Positions 19,157 through 27,351 of a stretch of 64,000 nt of DNA are shown piece by piece. Source of the stretch: Paraburkholderia sp. (GTDB lineage: Bacteria; Pseudomonadota; Gammaproteobacteria; Burkholderiales; Burkholderiaceae); NCBI RefSeq assembly GCF_004298475.1, contig NZ_SCRP01000007.1:1-64000 (forward strand). Direction: 5' to 3'. Each line of letters opens with the position of its first letter. Positions within the stretch are counted from its first letter, which is position 1. The notes below the pieces were generated by a model. The model ran no database searches. It worked only from the letters and a program-made list of their open reading frames with translations, and was not told the DNA's origin. A program made the position numbers and the translations under genes.

Positions 19157-19329
19157 GTGAAACTCCTCGAACTTGAGCGGATGCGCGCGCCCGTATCGGG
19201 CGGCGCAATGCCGCAGCATGATGCCGCAAGTTCGTGAAACCGGCAGGGAAGCCGGCAAGGCAGGAGTGGGGTGAAGAAGGGAGAACGCGCGGCGCGCAGC
19301 GTGAGAAGCAGCGCGCCGCGCGCGGGTGC

Positions 19330-20568
19330 TTACGCTTCGCTTGCCGCGCCGCTGGTCAGCGCGGGCTTTTTCTGCCCGGCGTTCTTCGTGCCCTTCGTAC
19401 GCTTTGCACGCTTCGCGCGAACAGGCGCGGGCGGCGGCACATCGGGTACGTGCGGCGCGAGCGTCTCGACCGATTCGATGATGCCGCCGCCGAGGCACAC
19501 GTCGCCGTCGTAGAGCACCGCCGACTGGCCGGGCGTGACGGCCCATTGCGCGTCGGGAAAATGCAGTGCGAAGCGTGCATCGGCGGATGCATCGCCGGAT
19601 GCGGCCTCGACGCCGAACGTGCAGTGCGCGTCGGCCTGGCGATAGCGCGTTTTCGCGCCGCACGCGTGGCCGTCGGCTGGCGGTTCGCCCGCCACCCAGC
19701 TCACGTTGCCCGCGCGCAGATCGTGTGCGAGCAGCCACGGATGATCGTGACCCTGCACGACGTAGAGCGTGTTCGACGCCATATCCTTGCCCGCGACGAA
19801 CCACGGCTCGCCGCTGCCGTCCTTGCTGCCGCCGAGGCCAATGCCCTTCCGCTGCCCGAACGTGTAGAACGCAAGGCCGATATGCTCGCCGACGACCTTG
19901 CCGTCGGGCGTCATCATCGGGCCGGGCTGCGTCGGCAGATAGCGGTTCAGGAAGTCGCGGAACGGCCGCTCGCCGATGAAGCAGATGCCCGTCGAGTCCT
20001 TCTTCTTCGCATTCGGCAGGCCGATCTGCGCTGCGATCTCGCGCACTTTCGTCTTCGGGATTTCGCCGAGCGGGAACATCGTCTTCGAAAGCTGCGCCTG
20101 GTTCAGACGATGCAGGAAGTACGACTGATCTTTCGTGTGATCGAAGGCCTTCAGCAATTCGAAGCGGCCATCGTTCTCGCGCACGCGCGCGTAGTGGCCC
20201 GTGGCGATCGTTTCCGCGCCGAGCGACATCGCGTGATCGAGGAATGCCTTGAACTTGATTTCGGCGTTGCAGAGCACGTCGGGGTTCGGCGTGCGGCCCG
20301 CGGAATATTCGCGCAGGAACTCCGCGAACACGCGGTCCTTGTATTCGGCGGCGAAGTTCACGGCTTCGACGTCGATGCCGATCAGGTCCGCCACCGACAC
20401 CACGTCGATCCAGTCCTGGCGCGTCGAGCAGTACTCGCCGTCGTCGTCGTCTTCCCAGTTCTTCATGAAGAGACCGACGACGTCGAACCCCTGCTCCTTG
20501 AGCAGCCACGCCGTCACCGACGAATCGACGCCGCCCGACATGCCTACCACGACCTTACGTTTGCTCAT
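19330..20568 (-). CDS. mnmA: tRNA-specific 2-thiouridylase MnmA
   Basis: MnmA installs sulfur at U34 of tRNA-Lys, -Glu and -Gln. The PP-loop SGGVDSS is at residues 11-17. The catalytic cysteines are in [12 protein letters not shown] and [12 protein letters not shown]. The C-terminal beta-barrel includes [13 protein letters not shown]. At 412 residues it is about 45 longer than E. coli MnmA because of a Lys/Arg/Ala/Pro-rich tail (ending in a run such as [18 protein letters not shown]), which may bind RNA. It follows the nudJ-like gene with a 14-nt gap, the same order as in E. coli. Confidence 0.96.
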   Translation of the reverse strand: MSKRKVVVGMSGGVDSSVTAWLLKEQGFDVVGLFMKNWEDDDDGEYCSTRQDWIDVVSVADLIGIDVEAVNFAAEYKDRVFAEFLREYSAGRTPNPDVLCNAEIKFKAFLDHAMSLGAETIATGHYARVRENDGRFELLKAFDHTKDQSYFLHRLNQAQLSKTMFPLGEIPKTKVREIAAQIGLPNAKKKDSTGICFIGERPFRDFLNRYLPTQPGPMMTPDGKVVGEHIGLAFYTFGQRKGIGLGGSKDGSGEPWFVAGKDMASNTLYVVQGHDHPWLLAHDLRAGNVSWVAGEPPADGHACGAKTRYRQADAHCTFGVEAASGDASADARFALHFPDAQWAVTPGQSAVLYDGDVCLGGGIIESVETLAPHVPDVPPPAPVRAKRAKRTKGTKNAGQKKPALTSGAASEA

Positions 20569-20582
20569 CTCTTAAGCTGCCT

Positions 20583-21110
20583 TCAACCTTGAGGACCGGC
20601 ACTGGAATCCGCGTTTTGCCCCGCTTTGGGACGCGCTTTTTGCCCAACCGCATGCACATGCACGAAATCGAGCGGTATGCGCACGCCCGCGAGGTAATCG
20701 TCGATGCACTTCATGACGAGCGGCGTGCGGTGACGCTCGCTCGCCGCGCGCAGTTCGTCGGCGCTCATCCACAGCGTACGGACGATATCGGGATCGAGCG
20801 CGCGATGCTGAGGCGCGTCCGCAACTGTGCCGCAGTACGTAAAACGCAGATACGTCGCGCCGCTTTCGCCGGGCTGGCCGAAATGGGTCATGTAGACGCC
20901 GACGAGCGCCGAGGGCGTGAATGCGTACGCGGTTTCCTCGAGCGTTTCGCGCACCACGGCGTCGACGAGCGTTTCGCCCGCCTCCAGATGCCCGGCGGGC
21001 TGGTTCAGCCGCAGCCCGGCCGGCGTGTGTTCCTCGACGACGAGATAGCGCCCGTCGCGCTCGATGATCGCCGCGACGGTAACGTGCGGAGCCCAGATGT
21101 CCTCATTCAT
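20583..21110 (-). CDS. Nudix hydrolase, NudJ-like
   Basis: A 175-residue Nudix protein most similar in pattern to E. coli NudJ (a nucleotide/thiamine-pyrophosphate phosphatase): it shares APHVTVAAIIERDGRYLVVEE, NQPAGHLEAGETLVDA and the end of NudJ. The Nudix box spans residues 40-62. Its REXXEE core is intact (RETLEE), but the box glycine that normally follows is alanine. The chosen start MNEDIWAPHV at 21110 excludes an Arg/Ser-rich upstream extension. Position just before mnmA matches the E. coli nudJ-mnmA arrangement and supports the assignment. Substrate not provable. Confidence 0.88.
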   Translation of the reverse strand: MNEDIWAPHVTVAAIIERDGRYLVVEEHTPAGLRLNQPAGHLEAGETLVDAVVRETLEETAYAFTPSALVGVYMTHFGQPGESGATYLRFTYCGTVADAPQHRALDPDIVRTLWMSADELRAASERHRTPLVMKCIDDYLAGVRIPLDFVHVHAVGQKARPKAGQNADSSAGPQG

Positions 21111-21235
21111 GGTCCGCCATTTTACCGGGACGCGCCGGGTGCTGCTGGCGTGCGGCGTGATCCGGTGCGGTGTGCCTGCAAGGATCGTAATAGCCTGCCG
21201 GACGGACGGTTTATCGGTGCGCCTGCTTGAAGAAG

Positions 21236-21267
21236 GCATGCAGGCATGCAAGCGTGCAAGCATGCAA
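21236..21267. repeat. 8-bp tandem repeat GCATGCAA-type, four copies
   Basis: Four head-to-tail 8-mers (GCATGCAG, GCATGCAA, GCGTGCAA, GCATGCAA) lie in the 304-bp space between the divergent nudJ-like gene and pntAA. Each GCATGC is itself palindromic. Apart from this array the spacer (21111-21414) shows no gene; it must hold the two divergent promoters. Confidence 0.85.
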
Positions 21268-21414
21268 CACAGGCTTATTACGGGGATGATCGGTCCCCGG
21301 CTTTCGGTTAAAGTGGTGCGTCCTTATGCCGTTGCATTAGAAAAAAATACTTGCCGACGAACCTCGTCGGCCCCCCGAATCTTTATAGCGCTGGAAGGTC
21401 GAGGAGATTCAACG

Positions 21415-22566
21415 ATGCATATCGGAGTACCCGCTGAAACGCGGGCAAATGAAAGCCGCGTGGCCGCGACACCGGAGACAGTCAAGAAATACGTCGCCCA
21501 GGGCCACAGCGTGACGATCCAGAGCGGCGCGGGCCTGCCCGCCAGCTTTCCCGACGAAGCCTATGTCGCGGCTGGTGCGCGGATAGCCGACGCGGCCGCT
21601 GCCTTTGGTGCAGAGCTCGTGCTGAAGGTCCAGTCGCCGACGGTCAGCGAGCTGCCGTTCATGACGCGCGGCGCCGTGCTGGTCGGCATGCTCGATCCCT
21701 TTAACGCAGAGAACGCCGCGAAGCTCGCCGAGGCGAGCGTGACCGCATTCGCGCTCGAAGCCGCGCCGCGCGTCACGCGCGCGCAGAGCCTCGACGTGCT
21801 GTCGTCGCAGGCCAACATCGCGGGCTACAAGGCCGTGCTCGTCGCGTCGAACCTTTATCCGCGCTTCGTGCCGATGCTCATGACCGCCGCCGGAACCGTC
21901 AAGGCCGCGCGCGTGCTGATTCTCGGCGCGGGCGTAGCGGGCCTGCAGGCGATTGCCACGGCGCGGCGTCTGGGCGCCGTGATCGAGGCTTCCGACGTGC
22001 GTCCCGCCGTGAAGGAGCAGATCGAATCGCTTGGCGCGAAGTTTCTCGATGTGCCGTTCGAAACCGACGAAGAACGCGACGCGGCGCAGGGCGTGGGCGG
22101 CTACGCACGGCCGATGCCGCCGTCGTGGCTCGCGCGCCAGTCCGCGCTGGTTCACGAGCGCGCGAAGCAGGCCGACATCGTGATCTCGACCGCGCTGATT
22201 CCGGGCCGCGACGCGCCCACGCTTTTGCCCGCCGAAACCGTGCAGGCGATGAAGCCGGGCTCGGTCGTGATCGACCTCGCGGCAGGGCGCGGCCCGGTTG
22301 CCGATGCAGAGACGGGAAGGCGCGGCGGCAACTGCCCGCTGACCGTCGCGGACGAAGTGGTCACGCGCCACGGCGTGCAGATCTGCGGCTACACGAATCT
22401 CGCGTCGATGGTCGCCGCCGATGCTTCGTCGCTCTACGCGCGCAACCTGCTCGACTTCCTGAAGCTGATCGTCACGAAGGAAGGCACGCTCAACATCGAT
22501 CTCGCAGACGACATCGTCGCGGCCACGCTGCTGGCCCGCGACGGCGCCGTCACGAAGAAGTCGTAA
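21415..22566 (+). CDS. pntAA: NAD(P) transhydrogenase subunit alpha, part 1 (soluble NAD-binding domain I)
   Basis: This is the NAD(H)-binding component of the proton-translocating transhydrogenase. The 383-residue protein begins [20 protein letters not shown]. It has the Rossmann motif [30 protein letters not shown] (seen in two halves at residues ~165-195), followed by the mobile-loop region and VIVDLAAGRGG-like [17 protein letters not shown] precedes the ATG at 21415. The upstream extension of the frame is non-coding. Three adjacent genes (pntAA, pntAB, pntB) encode the enzyme, the split arrangement also found in Rhodospirillum rubrum. Confidence 0.96.
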   Translation: MHIGVPAETRANESRVAATPETVKKYVAQGHSVTIQSGAGLPASFPDEAYVAAGARIADAAAAFGAELVLKVQSPTVSELPFMTRGAVLVGMLDPFNAENAAKLAEASVTAFALEAAPRVTRAQSLDVLSSQANIAGYKAVLVASNLYPRFVPMLMTAAGTVKAARVLILGAGVAGLQAIATARRLGAVIEASDVRPAVKEQIESLGAKFLDVPFETDEERDAAQGVGGYARPMPPSWLARQSALVHERAKQADIVISTALIPGRDAPTLLPAETVQAMKPGSVVIDLAAGRGPVADAETGRRGGNCPLTVADEVVTRHGVQICGYTNLASMVAADASSLYARNLLDFLKLIVTKEGTLNIDLADDIVAATLLARDGAVTKKS

Positions 22567-22579
22567 ACGGAGACCGGCG

Positions 22580-22900
22580 ATGGAAATCATCAACCACACC
22601 GTCATTAACCTGATCATCTTCGTGCTGGCCGTGTACGTGGGCTATCACGTGGTCTGGAACGTCACGCCCGCGCTGCATACGCCGCTCATGGCCGTGACGA
22701 ATGCGATCTCGGCGATCGTGATCGTCGGCGCGATGCTTGCCACCGGGCTCACCGTGGGCGGCGCGGGCAAGTTCTTCGGCACCTTTGCCGTGATGCTCGC
22801 GGCCGTCAACGTATTCGGCGGATTCCTCGTCACGCGGCGCATGCTCGAAATGTTCCGCAAGAAGGAACCGAAGAAGCTCACCAGCAAGGAGGGCGCATAA
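22580..22900 (+). CDS. pntAB: NAD(P) transhydrogenase subunit alpha, part 2 (membrane domain)
   Basis: A 106-residue membrane protein forming the alpha-side transmembrane bundle of the transhydrogenase. Three to four hydrophobic helices are visible: [37 protein letters not shown] and [20 protein letters not shown]. It ends in a basic cytoplasmic tail ([14 protein letters not shown]). It starts 13 nt after pntAA, and its TAA stop is directly followed by the ATG of pntB, so the three genes are translationally linked. Confidence 0.95.
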   Translation: MEIINHTVINLIIFVLAVYVGYHVVWNVTPALHTPLMAVTNAISAIVIVGAMLATGLTVGGAGKFFGTFAVMLAAVNVFGGFLVTRRMLEMFRKKEPKKLTSKEGA

Positions 22901-24355
22901 ATGAGCATGAACGTCGTAACGCTCCTCTACCTGGTCGCGTCGGTCTGCTTCATCCAGGCGCTCAAGGGGCTCTCGAATCCGAAAAGCGCACGCGCGGGCA
23001 ACGTGTTCGGCATGACCGGCATGGCCATCGCGATCCTCACGACCCTCGCGCTGATCGTCAAGGAGTCCGCGCAATTCGGCTCGGACCTCGGGCTCGGCCT
23101 CGTGCTCCTGTTCGGCGCGCTCGTGATCGGCGGCGGGCTGGGCGCGTATGTCGCCGCGCGCGTCGAGATGACGAAGATGCCCGAACTCGTCGCCGCCATG
23201 CACTCGCTGATCGGTCTTGCCGCGGTGTGCATCGCGTATGCGGTCGTCTCCGAGCCTGCCGCGTTCGGACTCGTGACCGCCGATGCGCCGTACCCGGACT
23301 TCCTGCCTTACGGGAATCGCGTCGAGCTGTTTATCGGCACGTTCGTCGGCGCGATCACGTTCAGCGGCTCGGTGATCGCGTTCGGCAAGCTCTCGGGCAA
23401 GTACAAGTTCCGGCTCTTCCAGGGCGCGCCCGTGGTGTACGCGGGCCAGCATCTGATCAACCTGATGCTCGCGCTCGGCATGATCGGCTTCGGGATTCTG
23501 TTCTTCCTCACGCAGTCGTGGCTGCCGTTCATCATCATGACGTTGATCGCGTTCGCGCTCGGCGTGCTCATCATCATTCCGATCGGCGGCGCGGACATGC
23601 CCGTCGTGGTGTCGATGCTGAACTCGTATTCGGGCTGGGCGGCGGCGGGCATCGGCTTCTCGCTGAACAACGCGATGCTGATCATCGCCGGGTCGCTCGT
23701 CGGATCTTCGGGCGCGATCCTCTCGTACATCATGTGCCGCGCGATGAACCGCTCGTTCATCAACGTGCTGCTGGGCGGCTTTGGCGCGGAAGCAGGCGGT
23801 GCGGCGGCGGGCGGTGCGACGGAGCAGCGTCCGGTGAAGTCGGGTTCCGCCGACGACGCCGCATTCATGCTCGGCAACGCCGAATCCGTGGTGATCGTGC
23901 CGGGGTACGGCCTTGCGGTGGCGCGCGCGCAGCATGCCTTGAAAGAGCTGACCGACAAGCTCGTGGATAAGGGCGTGGATGTGCGCTACGCGATTCACCC
24001 GGTCGCGGGGCGCATGCCGGGCCATATGAACGTGCTGCTCGCGGAAGCGGAAGTGCCCTACGATCTCGTGTTCGAGATGGATGACATCAACAACGAGTTT
24101 GGGCGCACCGATGTCGTGCTCGTGCTTGGGGCGAACGACGTGGTGAATCCGGCGGCGAAGAACGATCCGAAGTCGCCGATTGCAGGCATGCCGATCATCG
24201 AGGCGTACAAGGCGCGCACGGTCATCGTGAACAAGCGCTCGATGGCTTCGGGTTACGCGGGCCTCGACAATGAATTGTTCTACATGGACAAGACGATGAT
24301 GGTGTTTGGTGATGCCAAGAAGGTGATCGAGGAGATGGTGAAGTCGGTTGAGTGA
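22901..24355 (+). CDS. pntB: NAD(P) transhydrogenase subunit beta
   Basis: The beta subunit provides eight to nine transmembrane helices (residues ~1-270) and the soluble NADP(H)-binding domain III. The membrane part has VVYAGQHLINLML and PVVVSMLNSYSGWAAAGIGF. Domain III (residues ~290-484) has VVIVPGYGLAVARAQHALKEL, IHPVAGRMPGHMNVLLAEA and LGANDVVNPAAKNDP. 484 residues, standard length. The start codon abuts the pntAB stop. The complex couples hydride transfer from NADH to NADP with proton uptake, supplying NADPH. Confidence 0.97.
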   Translation: MSMNVVTLLYLVASVCFIQALKGLSNPKSARAGNVFGMTGMAIAILTTLALIVKESAQFGSDLGLGLVLLFGALVIGGGLGAYVAARVEMTKMPELVAAMHSLIGLAAVCIAYAVVSEPAAFGLVTADAPYPDFLPYGNRVELFIGTFVGAITFSGSVIAFGKLSGKYKFRLFQGAPVVYAGQHLINLMLALGMIGFGILFFLTQSWLPFIIMTLIAFALGVLIIIPIGGADMPVVVSMLNSYSGWAAAGIGFSLNNAMLIIAGSLVGSSGAILSYIMCRAMNRSFINVLLGGFGAEAGGAAAGGATEQRPVKSGSADDAAFMLGNAESVVIVPGYGLAVARAQHALKELTDKLVDKGVDVRYAIHPVAGRMPGHMNVLLAEAEVPYDLVFEMDDINNEFGRTDVVLVLGANDVVNPAAKNDPKSPIAGMPIIEAYKARTVIVNKRSMASGYAGLDNELFYMDKTMMVFGDAKKVIEEMVKSVE

Positions 24356-24378
24356 TGGCGTTTTTTTGTACGGCAGGG

Positions 24379-24407
24379 AAAGCGCGCAGTGATGCGCGCT
24401 TTTTTTG
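24379..24407 (+). terminator. Terminator of the pnt operon
   Basis: AAAGCGCGC and GCGCGCTTT flank a short AGTGAT loop and are followed by seven T in total. It is 24 nt after the pntB stop and is the last feature before composition changes to the more A+T-rich accessory stretch. Confidence 0.85.
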
Positions 24408-24458
24408 TTTGTTCTTCACGGATTTCGGTGGAGGGTGGGGGATATCGGTCAGGGGCAG

Positions 24459-24569
24459 CTACGGCTCATCGCGCGGGGCGGCAGTCGGCCATAAAGCGAC
24501 ACCGGTATAGCGTTTTGCATTGACCTTCGAGTGGCCCATGTCCGCGAGTGACGAGACGTCGGCTTGGCG
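24459..24569 (-). pseudogene. Possible remnant of a tyrosine recombinase/integrase C-terminus
   Basis: A 36-codon minus-strand frame reads RQADVSSLADMGHSKVNAKR and then YTGVAL before a stop. It resembles the C-terminal box of tyrosine recombinases (AD-x-x-x-L-x-x-M-L-G-H-S-x-x-x-x-T-x-x-Y), with the pattern GHS and the following Tyr recognisable and two positions apparently lost. No upstream catalytic Arg-His box could be found, and the frame runs into the PAP2 gene, so this would be a decayed piece. The match is short and was judged by eye only. Confidence 0.3.
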
Positions 24570-24595
24570 AGGCGGTTTCCTGCGTGCACAACCAC

Positions 24596-25201
24596 TTATG
24601 GCCGCAGCCATCCTTGGCCGATCGGCCAGGCGAACGTTTTACGGTACGCCGCAACGCATGTCCGTGTAAAAGCCGATCCCCATTTGCTCCAGAGCGCCGA
24701 ACTCAGAACGTATGTCATCCAGGCGACGCTGGCCGCGCCGACCATGTCGAACGGAAAGTGCACTCCGACAAACACGCGCGACCACGCCACCGCGATATCG
24801 ACGGCGAGAATAAACATGCCAGGGAGTCGCTTCCCGCTGTAGAGGAAAGTGAACGACACGGCTGAAAGCAGCGTAACGTGATCGCTTGGAAACGACGAAT
24901 CTGGCGCATGTGCCAAAAACGTGTGTCCCAATCCAGTCACGAACGGTCGAGGGTGATACCAGACCATACCGATCAATTGGTTGATGCCAAGCGCGAAAAA
25001 GCCAACGAGGCTCGCGCGAACGGCTATTTCACGCCTCTTTTCCCCTGCCGCCAGCCACATGCAGGCAAGTGTGACCGGGACTATCCAGATTGCGTAGTTG
25101 GCGATTAGCAAACCAGATTCGGTAAGCCAATGCGGCGTAGCTGGCGTGGCGTTGATCCGGAGGAAAATCGCTCGATTGAATGCTTCGAATGTCTGGATCA
25201 T
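24596..25201 (-). CDS. PAP2-family phosphatase (BcrC/undecaprenyl-diphosphatase-like)
   Basis: A 201-residue integral membrane phosphatase of the PAP2 superfamily. The three signature motifs are present: YHPRPFVTG (motif 1 Arg-Pro, with the lysine less clear), PSDHVTLLSAVSFTFL (motif 2) and SRVFVGVHFPFDMVGA (motif 3). About five membrane helices are predicted. This is the pattern of BcrC-like undecaprenyl pyrophosphate phosphatases that recycle the cell-wall lipid carrier and can give bacitracin resistance. The Shine-Dalgarno sequence is weak. The local DNA is less GC-rich than its neighbours, hinting at acquisition. Substrate inferred from family only. Confidence 0.85.
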   Translation of the reverse strand: MIQTFEAFNRAIFLRINATPATPHWLTESGLLIANYAIWIVPVTLACMWLAAGEKRREIAVRASLVGFFALGINQLIGMVWYHPRPFVTGLGHTFLAHAPDSSFPSDHVTLLSAVSFTFLYSGKRLPGMFILAVDIAVAWSRVFVGVHFPFDMVGAASVAWMTYVLSSALWSKWGSAFTRTCVAAYRKTFAWPIGQGWLRP

Positions 25202-25319
25202 GGACTTTTACTGTAAAGCCAGGGAGATGTTGGCGGCCCCGCTTCGCGAAGCAGCACATCATCAATGGGGTGATCGCAAACACGGCCCCGACGAAGTATG
25301 AGAATGCCGGTGAATGATG

Positions 25320-25496
25320 TTAAACGCCTGCACTCCGTTCGGTTTGCAGATATCGGTACTCATGCCACGTAAGCGCGATTACGACGACGTCCATCACTGT
25401 GAGCAGCAACAGCCATACGGAATCGGTGCACGTGTATCGGTAGAGCGGGTAGCCAATGTGGAAGACAAGAGTACAGCAAGTAAGCTTAAGAGCGGA
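25320..25496 (-). pseudogene. Start-less membrane-protein fragment (DUF2127-like end)
   Basis: A minus-strand frame of 58 codons without a start codon encodes HIGYPLYRYTCTDSVWLLLL followed by TVMDVVVIALTWHEYRYL and a stop. The hydrophobic stretch with a terminal HEYR resembles the last helix of small DUF2127-type membrane proteins. It is open only between two stops and has no ribosome-binding site, so it is best read as a leftover. The whole 25202-25693 stretch (492 bp) otherwise holds no intact gene, only the regulatory region of the downstream repressor. Confidence 0.3.
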
Positions 25497-25633
25497 TTAA
25501 GGCAACGATAGCGGCATTATCTGGCGAATGACCGAACTTTCGGCGAGGCGCAGCGTGAACGCTCCGCATGGAGAAGCGAAGCGGTTGATTAAGCAAACGG
25601 CCTATTGCGTCACTTCTGGTCCACTGTCCAGAC

Positions 25634-25680
25634 GTATACCCCCGTACCCTATCTGAAGTAATATAGCCCCCTACCGTATT
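25634..25680 (+). promoter_or_regulatory. Candidate operator of the Ni/Co repressor (C-tract elements)
   Basis: Two elements with a five-C tract flanked by A/T-rich inverted arms are present: GTATACCCCCGTAC at 25634-25647 and ATATAGCCCCCTACCG at 25661-25676. RcnR and DmeR repressors recognise G/C tracts with flanking TA-rich arms. A third G tract (CAGGGGG, 25681-25687) also serves as the Shine-Dalgarno sequence. The site is placed to block transcription of the repressor-dmeF operon. Confidence 0.6.
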
Positions 25681-25693
25681 CAGGGGGAAAGCC

Positions 25694-25966
25694 GTGAGCC
25701 ATACGATTCGCGAAAAACAGAAGCTGCTCAACCGGGTTCGCCGCATCAAGGGGCAGGTTGAAGCGATTGAGCGCGCACTTGAGGAAGAGCGCGGCTGCAT
25801 GGATGTACTCCAACTCATCACCAGTAGCCGCGGCGCGATGAACGGCCTGCTTGCCGTGGTTCTCGAAGACCACATCCGAACGCATCTCGTCGACGCGGAA
25901 CCGGACGACGAGCACGGCAGCAGCACCGAGCAGTTGATTGAGGTAGTCCACAGCTACTTCAAGTAA
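25694..25966 (+). CDS. dmeR: Nickel/cobalt-responsive repressor of the RcnR/DmeR (CsoR-FrmR) family
   Basis: A 90-residue all-helical metal-responsive repressor. The metal-ligand set is that of RcnR: His3, Cys35 (in ERGCMDVLQL), His60 and His64 (in EDHIRTHLVD). This separates it from formaldehyde-sensing FrmR, which lacks His64. It starts with GTG at 25694 behind an AGGGGG ribosome-binding site. It is followed after 9 nt by dmeF, so the pair is a feedback loop in which Ni(II) or Co(II) binding releases the repressor and the exporter is made. The symbol follows from the context with dmeF. Confidence 0.85.
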   Translation: MSHTIREKQKLLNRVRRIKGQVEAIERALEEERGCMDVLQLITSSRGAMNGLLAVVLEDHIRTHLVDAEPDDEHGSSTEQLIEVVHSYFK

Positions 25967-25975
25967 GAGGGAACC

Positions 25976-27271
25976 ATGAGCAACTTCGAAAATTCCGCTT
26001 TCGGAGCGGGACACGACCATATTTTTCTTGGCTCAGCGCATGAAGACAACGAGCGCAGGACCTGGATGGTGATTGCGCTGTGCAGCGCAATGATGGTGAC
26101 TGAGATCGTCGGCGGCAGTCTTTTTGGCTCGCTGGCGCTCGTCGCCGATGGTCTGCACATGTCGACACATGCCGGCGCGATGCTGATTGCCGCTTTGGCG
26201 TATACCTACGCGCGCAGGCATGCGACCGACAATCGCTTCGTGTTCGGCACCGGCAAGCTGGGCGACCTCGCGGGCTTCACCAGCGCCATCGTTCTCGCCA
26301 TGATCGCGCTGCTGATCGGATACGAAGCCGTCTCTCGCTTTCTCTCACCCGTACCGATCCACTTCGGTCAGGCGATTCCCATCGCGGTACTTGGACTGCT
26401 GGTCAATCTTGCGAGCGTCTGGCTGCTGAGCGGCAACCACCATGGCCACAGTCACGGTCATGGGCACAGCCACGGTCACGGTCATGATCATGGCCATGAA
26501 GACGAACACGATCACGAAGACGAAGGGCATCGCATCTTCGGCAGCGCGGGCGTGTTTGCCTTGTCGGTCTTCGAAGACGGTGTACCACCCGTCTTCCGCA
26601 TTACGCCCGAACGGGCTTCCTCGAAGCTGAACGCCGATGCTGTTTCAGTTACGACGATTCGCCCCGACGGCACTCGACAGACCTTCTCGTTTGCCGATCA
26701 CGGTGGCTATCTGGAGTCGAAGGATGACATTCCCGAGCCGCATGCATTCAGGGCCATTGTCCGGCTGCCTGATGGTGAGCATCAGATTGAGTTCGAGGAG
26801 CACGAGCATGATCATGACGATGCACAGACGGCTGCAAACCGTGACCACAACATCCGCTCGGCCTACATTCACGTCATTGCCGATGCGGCGGTTTCCGTGC
26901 TGGCGATCATCGGGCTGCTGCTGGCGCAGGCCTTCGGCTGGATCTGGATGGACCCGCTTGCGGGCGTAATCGGCGCCCTGGTGATTGCAAACTGGTCGTG
27001 GGGCTTGATGCGCGATACGGGCGGCATTCTGCTCGACATGAACCTGGACCGTCGTATGGCCGACAACCTTCGCCGTGCGATCGAGGACAATGGAGACAAC
27101 GTGCTCGACCTGCACGTGTGGCGCGTCGGTCCCGGGCACATGAGTGTCGTGGTCTCAGTCGCCACACGAGAAGCGCAGCGTAGCCCAGGCTTCTATCACG
27201 CGGCGCTCAGCCGATTCAAGGGGCTGTCGCATGTGACAGTCGAAGTGAATCCGGTGCGTGCCGCCGCCTGA
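25976..27271 (+). CDS. dmeF: CDF-family Co(II)/Ni(II) efflux transporter DmeF, with an extra inserted domain
   Basis: A cation diffusion facilitator with six membrane helices. The first metal site is ADGLHMSTHAGAM (His-x3-His, typical of DmeF) and the second is HVIADAAVSV (His-x3-Asp). The cytoplasmic loop has a long Gly-His repeat (residues ~156-178) and an Asp/Glu/His tail. After it comes an unusual hydrophilic stretch of about 100 residues (VFEDGVPPVFRITPERAS ... DIPEPHAFRAIVRLPDGEHQ), absent from ordinary 310-330-residue DmeF proteins; total length is 431. The C-terminal cytoplasmic domain ends VTVEVNPVRA. Directly downstream of its repressor. Confidence 0.9.
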   Translation: MSNFENSAFGAGHDHIFLGSAHEDNERRTWMVIALCSAMMVTEIVGGSLFGSLALVADGLHMSTHAGAMLIAALAYTYARRHATDNRFVFGTGKLGDLAGFTSAIVLAMIALLIGYEAVSRFLSPVPIHFGQAIPIAVLGLLVNLASVWLLSGNHHGHSHGHGHSHGHGHDHGHEDEHDHEDEGHRIFGSAGVFALSVFEDGVPPVFRITPERASSKLNADAVSVTTIRPDGTRQTFSFADHGGYLESKDDIPEPHAFRAIVRLPDGEHQIEFEEHEHDHDDAQTAANRDHNIRSAYIHVIADAAVSVLAIIGLLLAQAFGWIWMDPLAGVIGALVIANWSWGLMRDTGGILLDMNLDRRMADNLRRAIEDNGDNVLDLHVWRVGPGHMSVVVSVATREAQRSPGFYHAALSRFKGLSHVTVEVNPVRAAA

Positions 27272-27351
27272 GCGATGGCGGTTCATCGAAGGATGACGCG
27301 AGCATTGTGCCGGGCACACGATATTCGGATCAACGCTAAAAGGAGTGTGAC

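Noticed and set aside
17540..20509. A 989-codon minus-strand frame joining mnmA sequence to the glutamate-synthase-like protein
   Set aside because: The upstream part is a wrong-frame reading of mnmA; the real gene starts at 19156 with a good ribosome-binding site and a membrane-anchor N-terminus.
25029..25283. An 84-codon minus-strand frame overlapping the PAP2 gene, with a hydrophobic start
   Set aside because: Most of it overlaps PAP2 in another frame on the same strand, it lacks a ribosome-binding site, and no family is recognisable.
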